A stretch of 64,000 nt of DNA from Acorus gramineus (taxonomy: Eukaryota > Streptophyta > Magnoliopsida > Acorales > Acoraceae). Shown in pieces: positions 1 through 8,013 of the stretch (position 1 is its first letter; each line of letters opens with the position of its first letter). The stretch lies in contig JAUJYN010000016.1 in assembly GCA_030737835.1 (NCBI GenBank), positions 186,001 through 250,000 of the forward strand, in the 5' to 3' direction. Under the pieces are notes generated by a model. The model did no database searches. It saw only the letters and a list, made by a program, of their open reading frames with translations, and had not been told where the DNA came from. A program made the translations under genes and the position numbers.

Positions 1-108
1 TTCGCTCGGTTGGCTGATTTGGTGGAGACACAGACGCGGATGTTGGCAGAGCAGGCTAGATAGATTCAGGAGCTGAGGGCCACTCGCGAGGCAGTTCCGC
101 AGGTCCCC

Positions 109-1278
109 ATGGTGGCAGATCCGCCTGTGGTACCCGATGTACCCCCAGTTCCAGTGGCGATTCCGGCGGTAGGAGTTCAGGGTCCCCTGCAGAGGGAGGA
201 GGAGCTAGAGGCGGCAGCGCGAGTTCAGCAGAGCGGCCTCAACGCCTTTCTGAAACTCCACCCTCCCGAGTTCCATGGGCAGACGGCAGATCCTCTTGCG
301 CCAGAGCGTTGGTTGAGGGAGGTGGATACGATCTTCGCGGCCATGCTTTGCACTGATCGTCAGCGAGTCCCCCTGGCCACCTTTATGCTGAAGGGTAACG
401 CCGCCGACTGGTGGGCTACCCGAGTGGTGGACATCCCAGAGGGAGTGGAGCAGCTTTCTTGGGCGGGTTTCTGGAGGCATTTTCTAGACGAGTATTTCCC
501 GTTCTCAACGCGCCAGATCGTGATGCGGGAGTTCGAGCAGTTGACGCAGGGCTCCATGTCGGTTGCTGACTACTCTACGCACTTCACGAGGCTCTCCAGA
601 TTTGCTCCGGCCTTGGTGATGGACGAGGACACGCGGTGCCGTCGATTCGAGCTCGGTCTCAGCAGCGCTATCTGGGTGCACGTCACCGCCCAGGCATTCT
701 CGAGGTTCTCGGACTTGGTGTCTCGAGCGAAGACGGTCGAGCGAGATCTCGGGATCATCGTGGGGTTTCCAACCCCTTCCGCAGATCAGGGTCCTTCCGG
801 GAGTCGGGACCAGGGGCAGCGCAAGAGGAAGAGGCCCCGCTTCGATCAGTCAGCGGCTGCCTCTCCTCCAGCAGATGCGGTGCCAGGGTGGGATCCAGCA
901 CCCATTGCGGCAGTGCCCATCCAGTCCATGCAGCCGGAGAGGCGACGCTGCTTCCATTGTCAGCGCATCGGGCATATCAGATACCATTGCCCTGATGCTG
1001 GCCGACCCCTAGTGCCACCTCAGCAGCCGCAGTTCTTACAGCAGCAGCTTCCGCGCCAGCAGCCAGTGCAGCCGGTGAGGCGTGCTCCTGTTCCTCAGCC
1101 GCGGTTGGTCCAGGGCAGAGTTGCAGCGCTTACGGTCGAGGAGGTGCAGCCTTCGGGTATCATGGTTCGAGGTATTATCTTGTGTTCCCAGCTCTCTAGT
1201 ATAAGGATAGGTGTGTGTGTAGTTGGTGGTTATTATGCAAGTGTGTGGGGTATCTGGATGAGTGTATATCAAGAGTGA
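109..1278 (+). CDS. gag ORF of the chromovirus fossil
   Basis: A 389-codon ORF with a typical plant gypsy gag. The retrotransposon gag domain spans roughly residues 45-205 (start LNAFLKLHPPEFHG, then PERWLREVD and the ADWW motif). A basic stretch QRKRKRPRF lies near residue 240, followed by a CCHC zinc knuckle CFHCQRIGHIRYHC near residue 282. A Q/P-rich linker follows. Gag forms the particle that packages element RNA. Homology to gag ends near base 1150 and the last 40 or so codons read into unrelated LTR-like sequence. The upstream bases are also gag-like, so this ATG need not be the original start. Confidence 0.8.
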   Translation: MVADPPVVPDVPPVPVAIPAVGVQGPLQREEELEAAARVQQSGLNAFLKLHPPEFHGQTADPLAPERWLREVDTIFAAMLCTDRQRVPLATFMLKGNAADWWATRVVDIPEGVEQLSWAGFWRHFLDEYFPFSTRQIVMREFEQLTQGSMSVADYSTHFTRLSRFAPALVMDEDTRCRRFELGLSSAIWVHVTAQAFSRFSDLVSRAKTVERDLGIIVGFPTPSADQGPSGSRDQGQRKRKRPRFDQSAAASPPADAVPGWDPAPIAAVPIQSMQPERRRCFHCQRIGHIRYHCPDAGRPLVPPQQPQFLQQQLPRQQPVQPVRRAPVPQPRLVQGRVAALTVEEVQPSGIMVRGIILCSQLSSIRIGVCVVGGYYASVWGIWMSVYQE

Positions 1279-1289
1279 TTGATTGGGTT

Positions 1290-1925
1290 AAGGAAGCCGG
1301 GTTTTAACTGTCCTGGCAGTGAATTCCCATCAGTAGGTACCACCGATGCAGTCGGAGGGGTACTCATCGTGGGAGTATGCTAGGTAGGGGCTACCCGGTA
1401 AGAGATTATTGAATGGTGCCGCGAGCGTGGAATTGCTCTCCCCTTCGTCGGATCCGCGTAGTACAGCCCCGGCGTTAGACAGGCTCCCGGTCAGAGGACC
1501 AGGCGAGCTACGGAGCGGGGAGAGGCTACCGGTGGACCAGGGGTAGAGAGCAGTCTAAGTCTCTCCCAAAGTCCCAAAATGTCTCCTTTCGGGAGTGAGG
1601 GTGTGGATGAGGCGAAGACAGGTCGCTCGTGACCCAAGTTCTGTTGGACCATTCCCAATGATGTTGGGTCCGGTCTTGTTGTTGATGTTGAAGGACATCA
1701 TTGAGCTATCATCTAGATGTAGGTGATCCGGAGGAGTTAGTAGTGTTCTTTAAAATGATGTCTTCTTCTAGTGTTCCTTTCTGGATTAAGGGGCCTTGTG
1801 AGGTCGGCGTTGAAACCCGGGCTAGGGTACTTCGTGTTCCTTGTTTGGTTGTCGGGGTATCCTATATCGGGATTTCATGGTGCCCTCCCGAGGTTTCTTT
1901 TCCCAGGCAAGGTATGCCATAGAAG
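1290..1925 (+). repeat. LTR-like block inside the chromovirus internal region
   Basis: Between gag and the pol remnant lies sequence resembling the 3' half of the element's own LTR, in the same motif families but in a different order. It has the stretch around a GGATCCG motif with a following 'GTAGGCGCC'-like spacer (compare 4690-4960), and then the 'CCTTGTTTGGTTGTCGGGGT' module (about 1790-1915) that occurs twice at 4256-4562. It may be a nested LTR remnant or a recombination product. No clear ends or target duplication are visible. Confidence 0.6.
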
Positions 1926-1977
1926 CATCAGATAGATGAGAGATCAAGTGTGAGTTTTGGTTAGAGGTTAAGGCCTT

Positions 1978-2510
1978 TTGGGCCGATTGTTTTCTGGTAA
2001 AGGCATATCTGTGGACCCGGGTAAGACGCTTGCTATGTCGAATTGGCGTAGGCCGTCGAACCCCGCAGGGATTCGGAGCTTTCCGAGTTTGGCGGGTTAT
2101 TGCAGGAAGCTTGACGAGGGTCTCTCGAAGATAGCTGTTCCTCTTAACCGCCTTACTCGAAAGGATGTCCGGTTCGAGTGGTCCCCGTCTTGCGAAGAGA
2201 GCTCCCCGGAGTTTTATCGGAGGCTCACCTCAGCGCCAATTCTTACCTCTCCGTCTTGGAGTGGTGGGTTCGCAGTTGGGTAAAGGTGTGTCCACGATCC
2301 TGCTCACGTCATCCCGTTCGAGCCGCTCGTCTCTGAGCCGGACAGTCATTCGTGGAGCAGTCGATTGAGATCATGGACCGCCGCGTGAGGAGGCTCTGCA
2401 CCAAGACCGTCCAGTTGGTCGAGGTGCGATGGCAGCACCGTTTCGGTGTCGAGGACACTTGGGAGCTCAAGGATGCCAGGTGTGACGCGTATCCACATCT
2501 TTTCCTCTCC
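1978..2510 (+). pseudogene. pol remnant (RT/RNase H fragment and chromodomain-like tail)
   Basis: Residual pol coding sequence of the chromovirus. The part up to about 2280 matches the end of gypsy reverse transcriptase, with the recognisable SLAGYCRKLDEGLSKIA and PLNRLTRKDVRFEW motifs. From about 2370 to 2510 the sequence reads like the end of integrase with a chromodomain (motifs VEVRWQHRFG and DTWEL). Protease, most of RT and the integrase core are not present. It is a deleted, broken fossil. Confidence 0.75.
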
Positions 2511-2546
2511 TAAATGTTTTTGCATATTTTGGGGACAAAATTTCCT

Positions 2547-2559
2547 AAGGGGGGAAGAA
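2547..2559 (+). other. polypurine tract of the chromovirus
   Basis: The purine run AAGGGGGGAAGAA sits immediately before the TG that opens the 3' LTR at 2560. This is the usual position for the plus-strand primer of an LTR retrotransposon. Confidence 0.85.
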
Positions 2560-2819
2560 TGTTATATGTGTCACTTTTAACCTGCTGGTAACCGTTGGAG
2601 CGTTCTAGCAGTTTTCGTTTTTTTCGGTTTTCGATCGGTACCGCTAATTTTTGGACTGTTAGCTATCGTCCTGAGCTAGAGGACTCCGATTGGAAATCTA
2701 ACTGCATATTTGGTGTCCTGGTGCCATTTTAGGCCTCTCACGAAAATTTCGTCGAATTCCGGTAACGTTTCTGAAATTTCACAGTTTCGGGGCGTATCCG
2801 GGTATTTTAAGTCGCTCAC

Positions 2820-2827
2820 TATATATA
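2820..2827 (+). promoter_or_regulatory. TATA box of the Tekay-type LTR
   Basis: TATATATA follows a conserved stretch shared by the related LTRs. Equivalent boxes lie at 18052-18059 and 48083-48090 (plus strand) and at 32338-32345 and 33661-33668 (minus strand). It would place the start of the transcript, and hence of R, about 30 nt downstream. Confidence 0.65.
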
Positions 2828-2954
2828 GGTGGGATCTAATTTCGAAATCACTATTCATCATCCCTACCAAATGAGTTTTTCTCTCTCTCCTCTCTCTTTT
2901 TCTCCCATTTGAAGCCCTTAGACCCCTCAAAGCTTAAAACCTAAAGCATAGGAA

Positions 2955-2979
2955 GTGTAGATCGGGTCCCGATCTACAC
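2955..2979. repeat. 25-nt near-perfect palindrome in the LTR leader
   Basis: Two perfect 12-nt arms (left arm GTGTAGATCGGG) flank a single central T. The same palindrome occurs at 18186-18210, 32185-32209, 33507-33531 and 48217-48241, always downstream of the LTR TATA box. The divergent LTR at 24309-27401 lacks it. In RNA it would form a long stem, or allow two molecules to pair with each other. Confidence 0.85.
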
Positions 2980-3360
2980 CCCGGTGGTTTCAAATTCCCA
3001 TTCCGGCGAGTTTTGCCCCTCCGTCCCCCCTCTCTTCTCCTCTGTTTTGGCCCATTTCGGAGGTGGGAGTAGATCCGGGCGTTGGAAGCCCTTTGGGAGA
3101 GGTTTCGGTGCGCGGAGAGCATCCGGACTTCCCTTCTTCCCCTCGGTAAGCCACTTTTCCTCTCTTTTCTTGCATAGATGTATGCTAGGAGGGTGGATTT
3201 GAGGTTGGGTGGTGGTCAGCGGTGGTGGGTGGCCGTCGGAGGGCTGTGGGAGGTGGTCATAGTCCTTGGGGTGGTCGGAGGTGGGTGGTAGAGGAGCTCG
3301 GGCTGGCAGGCTGGCAGTCCCGGGCAGCAGGCAGCAGCACAGGCAGCTCAGGCGCAGCAG

Positions 3361-3790
3361 CTAGCAGGGGCGCGCGCGCGTGCGCGCAGGAGTGCGCGCG
3401 GGCGTGCGCACGGGTGGCGCTGGGCGCTGGGCGCTGGCGGGTGCAGTCGGGCGTGCAGTCGCGCGCGGGTGCGCGCGGAGTGGTCGCGCGGGTGCTGGCG
3501 CGAGCGGGGGTGTGCGCAGGAGTGCGCGCGAATGCGCGCGGTCGCGCGCGGGCGTGCGCGCGATCGTGCGCGCGCGCGGGCAGGGCACCTGGGCACTGTG
3601 CCTGGGTGCTGGGCAGGGCGCCTGGGCATGCGCCTGGGCGCGGTGCTGGGGACCAGTGCACGCGGTGCTGGGGCGTGCGTGCAGTGCGCACGGGGGCTCG
3701 CTGGGCTGGACGCGCGGTGCGCGCGGGGCGGGTGGCCGTGCGTGCGGTTGCCCGGTGGGTTCGGGAGTGAGTCGGGATGCTCGGATACGC
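3361..3790. repeat. GC-rich GCGCGC/GTGCGC low-complexity stretch in the LTR
   Basis: Degenerate alternating purine-pyrimidine repeats (GTGCGCGCGG, GCTGGGCGCT) fill the region between the first donor-like and first acceptor-like sites of the LTR. Equivalent stretches lie at 18590-19400, 25250-25720, 29190-29708 with 32613-33180, 31490-31860 and 48600-49390. They create long open frames on both strands that are not genes. Confidence 0.85.
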
Positions 3791-3903
3791 GTGCGTACGG
3801 GTCGTATGTACGCTTGTCCGAGTGTTGGGTATTTTTAGAGTATTTTTAATGTATTTTGGAGTATTTATGTAGTTTACTCACCGTATAAATGCCTGTCTTG
3901 CAG

Positions 3904-3939
3904 ATCTTGACGGACGGTCGCGCGACGACCCGAACTTCG
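3904..3939 (+). other. conserved 36-nt exon-like block in the LTR
   Basis: The block begins ATCTTGACGGACGGTCGCGC and is flanked by TGTCTTGCAG on the left and GTGAGTGGG on the right, i.e. close to consensus plant splice acceptor and donor sites. It is 36 nt long in all six LTRs of the window (others at 19535-19570, 25858-25893, 49521-49556 on plus; 29008-29043 and 31348-31383 on minus). The surrounding intron-like stretches vary far more. Confidence 0.7.
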
Positions 3940-3964
3940 GTGAGTGGGACAATCCAACCCAGTA

Positions 3965-4003
3965 GAGAGGCGTCATACGCATTTGGGCGTATACCGACCT
4001 CTC
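3965..4003 (+). other. conserved nested hairpin in the LTR
   Basis: The outer stem is GAGAGG/CCTCTC and the inner stem ATACGC/GCGTAT. In the divergent LTR (25919-25957) the outer stem becomes GGGAGG/CCTCCC, a compensatory change, and the inner stem keeps pairing through a G-U wobble. Other copies lie at 19596-19634, 49582-49620, 28944-28982 and 31284-31322. This supports a structured RNA. Confidence 0.7.
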
Positions 4004-4919
4004 CTGGGGCACCATGGATGTATATTAACCGGCAATAATATGTAATCCATGCTTGCTTGATTTAAATGTAGAATGCATGCTACCCTAGTCTTTGTATGTT
4101 AGGGACTTGCACCCATAGGATAGGTGTAAGAGCCATGCACCATGCCCCCTATTTTCATGCTAGGAAACCTCGGCCTATGCATGCGTCCTACTAGTTTATT
4201 TATTAAATTAAATGCTAGTGTATGTTAAATCGCATGCCTTAGATAATATTATAGGGAGGAGCCTTGCGAGGTCAACATTGAGACCCGTGTTAGGTACTCC
4301 GTGTTCCTTGTTTGGTTGTCGGGATGTCCTATATCGGGACCTCATGCTGCCCTCCCAAGGTTTCTAGTCCCATTAATATTATAAGTAATGTTATATAACT
4401 GGTATGATTATTAGCATATTTAGTGAATATTATAGGGGAGGGGCCTTGCGAGGACAGCGGTGAGACCCGGGTTAGGGTACTCCGTGTTCCTTGTTTGGTT
4501 GTCGGGGTATCCTATATCGGGAACTCACACCGCCCTCCCGAGTTCTTTCCCCCAATGATATTACAACCTTGCTTTTATTGTACGTGTTCCCCGCATCTTG
4601 GTTATGCGCCCTGGAGGAACTCTGAAGAGTTCATGGCATTAGAGTTGTAGAGATGTGTTGTCGGCGGATCCGAGTGGATCATATGCGTATGGATAGGCTG
4701 TTCTGTTTCCCTTCGTTGGATCCGGTAGAGACTGCCCCAGCGTTAGAAAGGCCGTCCCTTCCAAGGGTTCCCATCAGTAGGCGCCTCCTGATTTGGTTTC
4801 GGACTGGGCTGAAGTTGTGGGTGAAAACCAAGCGGCCTACGGAGTGGAGGAGAGACTATCGGTGGACCAAGGGTGACCAACAGCCTAGTCAGTCCCAAAA
4901 TCCTATGTCACCCGTGGTA

Positions 4920-4943
4920 GGGTGAGGGTGAGGGTGTAGTGGG
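4920..4943 (+). other. G-quadruplex-forming motif in the LTR
   Basis: Four GGG runs with short loops (GGGTGAGGGTGAGGGTG followed by TAGTGGG). The motif sits in a repeated unit after the phrase TCCTATGTCACC and recurs in every Tekay-type LTR of the window: plus strand near 20619, 20711, 26670, 26742, 26820 and 50575; as C-runs near 28025, 28112, 28195, 30265 and 30360. A quadruplex in vivo is inference. Confidence 0.6.
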
Positions 4944-5578
4944 TTGGCGATGAGCGACCCACCGGATTGTGGTTGGATGATTATTAGTCCCAATATCCTA
5001 TGTCACCCATTGAAGGGTGAGGGTGAGGGTGTGGTGGTTCGGCGATGTACGAACCACTGGATTATGTTGTTATGTCACTTAGAGGATGGATAAATAATGG
5101 AATTGTGGTAAATATTGTCTGTGATGCATGGGTTGTGCTGTTCACTGAGCGTGTGGCTCACCCCTCGCATTTGTTTTTCCCCAGTGGTCATTGAGCCTGA
5201 GCTAGAGCCGGAGCAGCAGTTGGAGCTTTCCAAGGGATTCCTTCAGTAGTGGAGCAGCGCCACGTTCCGCGAGTGCCAGAGGTTATCAGCATCCCTTCTT
5301 GACTGTATGTATTTGATTTCCGTGCTTGGAACGTGTTTGTACATGTTCAGTTGTATTTGTGTATATTGGCTCTCACAGGACAGATGATTGAGTATCGAGT
5401 CTGTAGAATGTTTATTTACAGATTTCAGTCTTTTGCTTCCGCATTTGGTGTATATATCATGTCAGCCCCTTTGTTGCATGTGTGTCATTCTAGTTGTTTG
5501 TGTATGATATATTGTGTAGATTCTGATATTATATATACACTTGCCGCGTCCCGGGGACGGCCGCCCTGGGGCGTGACA

Positions 5579-6150
5579 CGACTTGAAGTACTAATTGACC
5601 AAACCCTAATACCCGAACTGAAAAATAGGTCGGCCATACGTTAGCCCCTGCAAAATAACGTTAACCAATGGAATATTCCCTGACACAGGAAAAGGACTAG
5701 ATGTCAGAAAATTGGTTATAGAATGGTAATCCTTAGGTGACACATGTCCGCAGATCTAAGAGCCACGTGGAGATTCCATCTCATGATACAGTTACTCCAC
5801 TAAGCTAAGCTCGGCACGCCTCTTCTCTAGTATAAAAGGGGGACTTCATCTCCCTCTCAAGGCAAGCACTCTCTCTCTCTTTCCCCTACTCGCACTCAAG
5901 AATTCTAAGTTCTTCTTCCTCTCATGGAGAGATTACTGACTTGAGTATCGGAGAGGCATTAGCCAACACCACACTGGTGTGAGTTTTAGGTGTTTGAAGG
6001 CTGAAGAAGGAGGAAGACGACAGGCAGGAGAGGCTTGTTGCGGATCGTCGTGAAGAGGAGTCAGCATCAACATCATCTCGGATCTACATCAAAAGCCCGG
6101 ATCTGCGTCGATCCGACCAAGGAGGGGAGGACCTGATTTCACCCTCCACA
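5579..6150 (+). mobile_element. Tat-like gypsy LTR, right-hand part (copy 1)
   Basis: The right-hand two thirds of the LTR seen whole at 35264-36131, cut on its left by the chromovirus insertion. It has a TATA box at 5831-5838, a CT-rich leader, and the phrase ACTGACTTGAGTATCGGAG that is typical of plant Tat/RIRE2-like LTRs. It ends ...CCTCCACA, joined to the same host sequence (AAGGAATATT) as copy 2. By eye about 5% of bases differ from copy 2, mostly transitions, whereas the last 80 bases are identical. Confidence 0.8.
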
Positions 6151-7834
6151 AAGGAATATTTTAATAAATGAGATTTTTCATGGATATATATGCAAAACAC
6201 CTTTATATTATTACGCAGACAAATCCTAATATTTTAGTTCTTTTTCGTTATTTATTCTCTTTTAAAGGGAAGTTCTGACAATTGTCTCCCATTTATCAAG
6301 TACATATTAATTTTCAAGTTTTTGTTTTATTGATATCTATTTGAAGAATAAAATACAATTTTATTCATAAAAATAAAATATATACTCAAACAAACATAAT
6401 TTTTAATTGTTATTGAGTGAAATATATAATTTTTTATACTATATTAATGATGTTGTAATTATAAACCGTGCCGCAAAAAAAAACCTAAATTTATCAACTG
6501 AAAAAGACATAGCAGAAACCATTTGGAAGGGTAACGGTAGATGTGGATTTACAATGGAAAAACTTTATGTTAAAATCTCCTCAAAGATGAGCATGATCCG
6601 TTTGAATCCTAGGTAGGTATAGAAATAATGCCGGCCTATATAAAATCTAGAAAAAAAATTGATACCCTTCATTTTTTAAAAAAAATTACACTCATCTATT
6701 GAAATAAATATTGTTATATGAAGTTAATTATATACTGCGCTATCATAGTGTATGAGATTGCAAATGAGACAATAAAATAGACTAAATAAATACATGTTTA
6801 TTAGAACTTATAAATAGTAGATCATACCTTTTAGTTTAAAATAAACAGTTATTGCATTTATTGAAACTTATTTTAACTAAAAACAACTAAAAAAAATAAG
6901 AATCTCGCTTTTCATATTATAATTATTTAAAAAAATCTTTTAAACATTAATGCCTTTAATTTTTTTCACTAATGACCATACCATAATATTAATGGACATT
7001 AAATATTAATGATCAAATATATTACAGTGGTAGTATAATATTTAAAAATTGTAGTGAATTTTAACTTTTTAGTATTATACTAATTTGCCTTTAAAATATT
7101 TGTAAAAATAATTTTATTTATAAAACCATCTTATTTTATAAACAAAATCAAATTTAGCTTTCACATTTTAAATGGGTACTTTTGATGATTAAATAGTAAA
7201 AAGCTATTTTACAATTTATCTTAAAAGCATCCACTAATGTTTATTCTCTGCATATAAACATGTCTACTACTTATTAGACAAGTTATAATTTATAATCTAT
7301 AAGCTATAATATATAATCTGTATTAAAACTAACCTAAGTGTATCATCTCCAAAATCTAATCTGCCTCATACAACTGGTAAGTCCCAGACCAACCAGACGA
7401 GCAAATTCTTTTGTACAATACCTCTCCTTGAGCTTATCCTGTTTATGGTTCATATTCATTGTTTTGCTTCTTCACTAACAAATCATAATGTCCCTAATAG
7501 AAAGTCAAATATTGGGATGGATTGAAATATCAAAATGGATTGGTATTCATATCCACACAGCAGAATAATTATATGACCTCTCTAATCCAAGAAGATACAT
7601 TCACACAGTATCACAACATAAAGAGCACTTCTATACCATAGTTCACGATTTAATCAGAGAAGAAACCCTGTTAACCGTCTGTCATCGACATCAAAAAAGG
7701 ACACCAAAACATAGTTTAAAGGGGGGGAGAAGAAGAAACACCAGACAGACACTGTCATACCCACATACATAAACCATAACTGATCCAACATGTTCCAAAA
7801 ACCTCAACTGAGTCAGAGACACGCACCTCCCTGA
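6151..7834. other. AT-rich intergenic stretch, no gene seen
   Basis: No coding signal is recognised. It is very AT-rich (roughly 75% by eye), and its only open frames are short and AT-driven. It is repeated nearly identically at 36132-37861. The visible copy differences are a replaced patch of about 25 bp near 6290 and a 26-bp indel at about 7637 (present in copy 2 near 37640). Confidence 0.6.
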
Positions 7835-8013
7835 GTGGACCTCCTCCATTTTGCTCTCCTCAGCTTCAGCACCCTCATCATCATTGATGCTCAGCCCCAG
7901 CTTCAAAAAGTTCTGTGATCCTCCCCCCCCAAAACACATTGGATCATACAAAATGAAACCCAGACGACAGCAGCAAAACAAGGTCCTTCACAGATTCACC
8001 ATTCTTGTCAGCC
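7835..8013 (-). pseudogene. HSP90 last-exon fragment (copy 1)
   Basis: On the minus strand an exon-like piece opens after a good splice acceptor (CTCTGTTCTACAG). It reads GADKNGESVKDLVLLL-like sequence matching the cytosolic HSP90 C-terminal segment 'ADKN.KSVKDLVLLL', then DDPN-like residues, then KLGLSINDDEG and the end SKMEEV. In live HSP90 the C-terminus is MEEVD and binds TPR co-chaperones. Here the last residue is His (MEEVH) and the frame runs on. The middle is shortened and not in one frame, and no other HSP90 exon is seen nearby. The retained intron boundary argues for a DNA-level copy, not a processed pseudogene. Confidence 0.72.

Larger units (their letters stand above)
1..5578 (+). 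mobile_element. Tekay/Del-type Ty3/gypsy chromovirus, 3' part (fossil)
   Basis: This is the 3' portion of an LTR retrotransposon whose 5' LTR lies left of the window. In order it shows a gag ORF with a CCHC zinc knuckle, an LTR-like block, a short reverse transcriptase/RNase H remnant, a chromodomain-like integrase tail, a polypurine tract and one 3.0 kb LTR. The tail (about 2370-2510) resembles the C-terminal chromodomain of the Tekay/Del clade, and multi-kilobase LTRs are also usual for that clade. Most of pol is absent, so the element is broken in several places. It is inserted into the LTR of a Tat-like element. The second copy of that LTR is uninterrupted and shows the presumed 5-bp target, CGACT, at 35559-35563. 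Confidence 0.85.
2560..5578 (+). mobile_element. 3' LTR of the chromovirus (3.0 kb, Tekay-type)
   Basis: A TG...CA LTR that opens right after the polypurine tract and ends GGGGCGTGACA. Visible parts: TATA box 2820-2827; 25-nt palindrome 2955-2979; donor-like site after 3145; GC-rich low-complexity stretch 3361-3790; acceptor-like CAG ending 3903; conserved 36-nt block 3904-3939 followed by GTGAGT; nested hairpin 3965-4003; a module of about 120 bp present twice (4256-4380 and 4440-4562); G-rich GGGTGA arrays near 4920 and 5015; second acceptor-like TTTTTCCCCAG ending 5184. The same order is seen in five other LTR copies in this window. Confidence 0.92.

Noticed and set aside
3257-3849. Long overlapping open frames (90-180 codons) in the GC-rich part of the LTR; likewise 18417-19421, 25233-25841, 28982-29840, 31460-31986, 32574-33312 and 48115-49407
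   Set aside because: Open on both strands in several frames at once, Arg/Ala/Gly/Pro-only composition from GCGCGC repeats, lengths vary between LTR copies. Not proteins.
4920-5040. Telomere-like or CRISPR-like array from GGGTGA repeats
   Set aside because: The unit is not the plant telomere repeat, there are only two or three units per LTR, no regular spacers, and the genome is eukaryotic.
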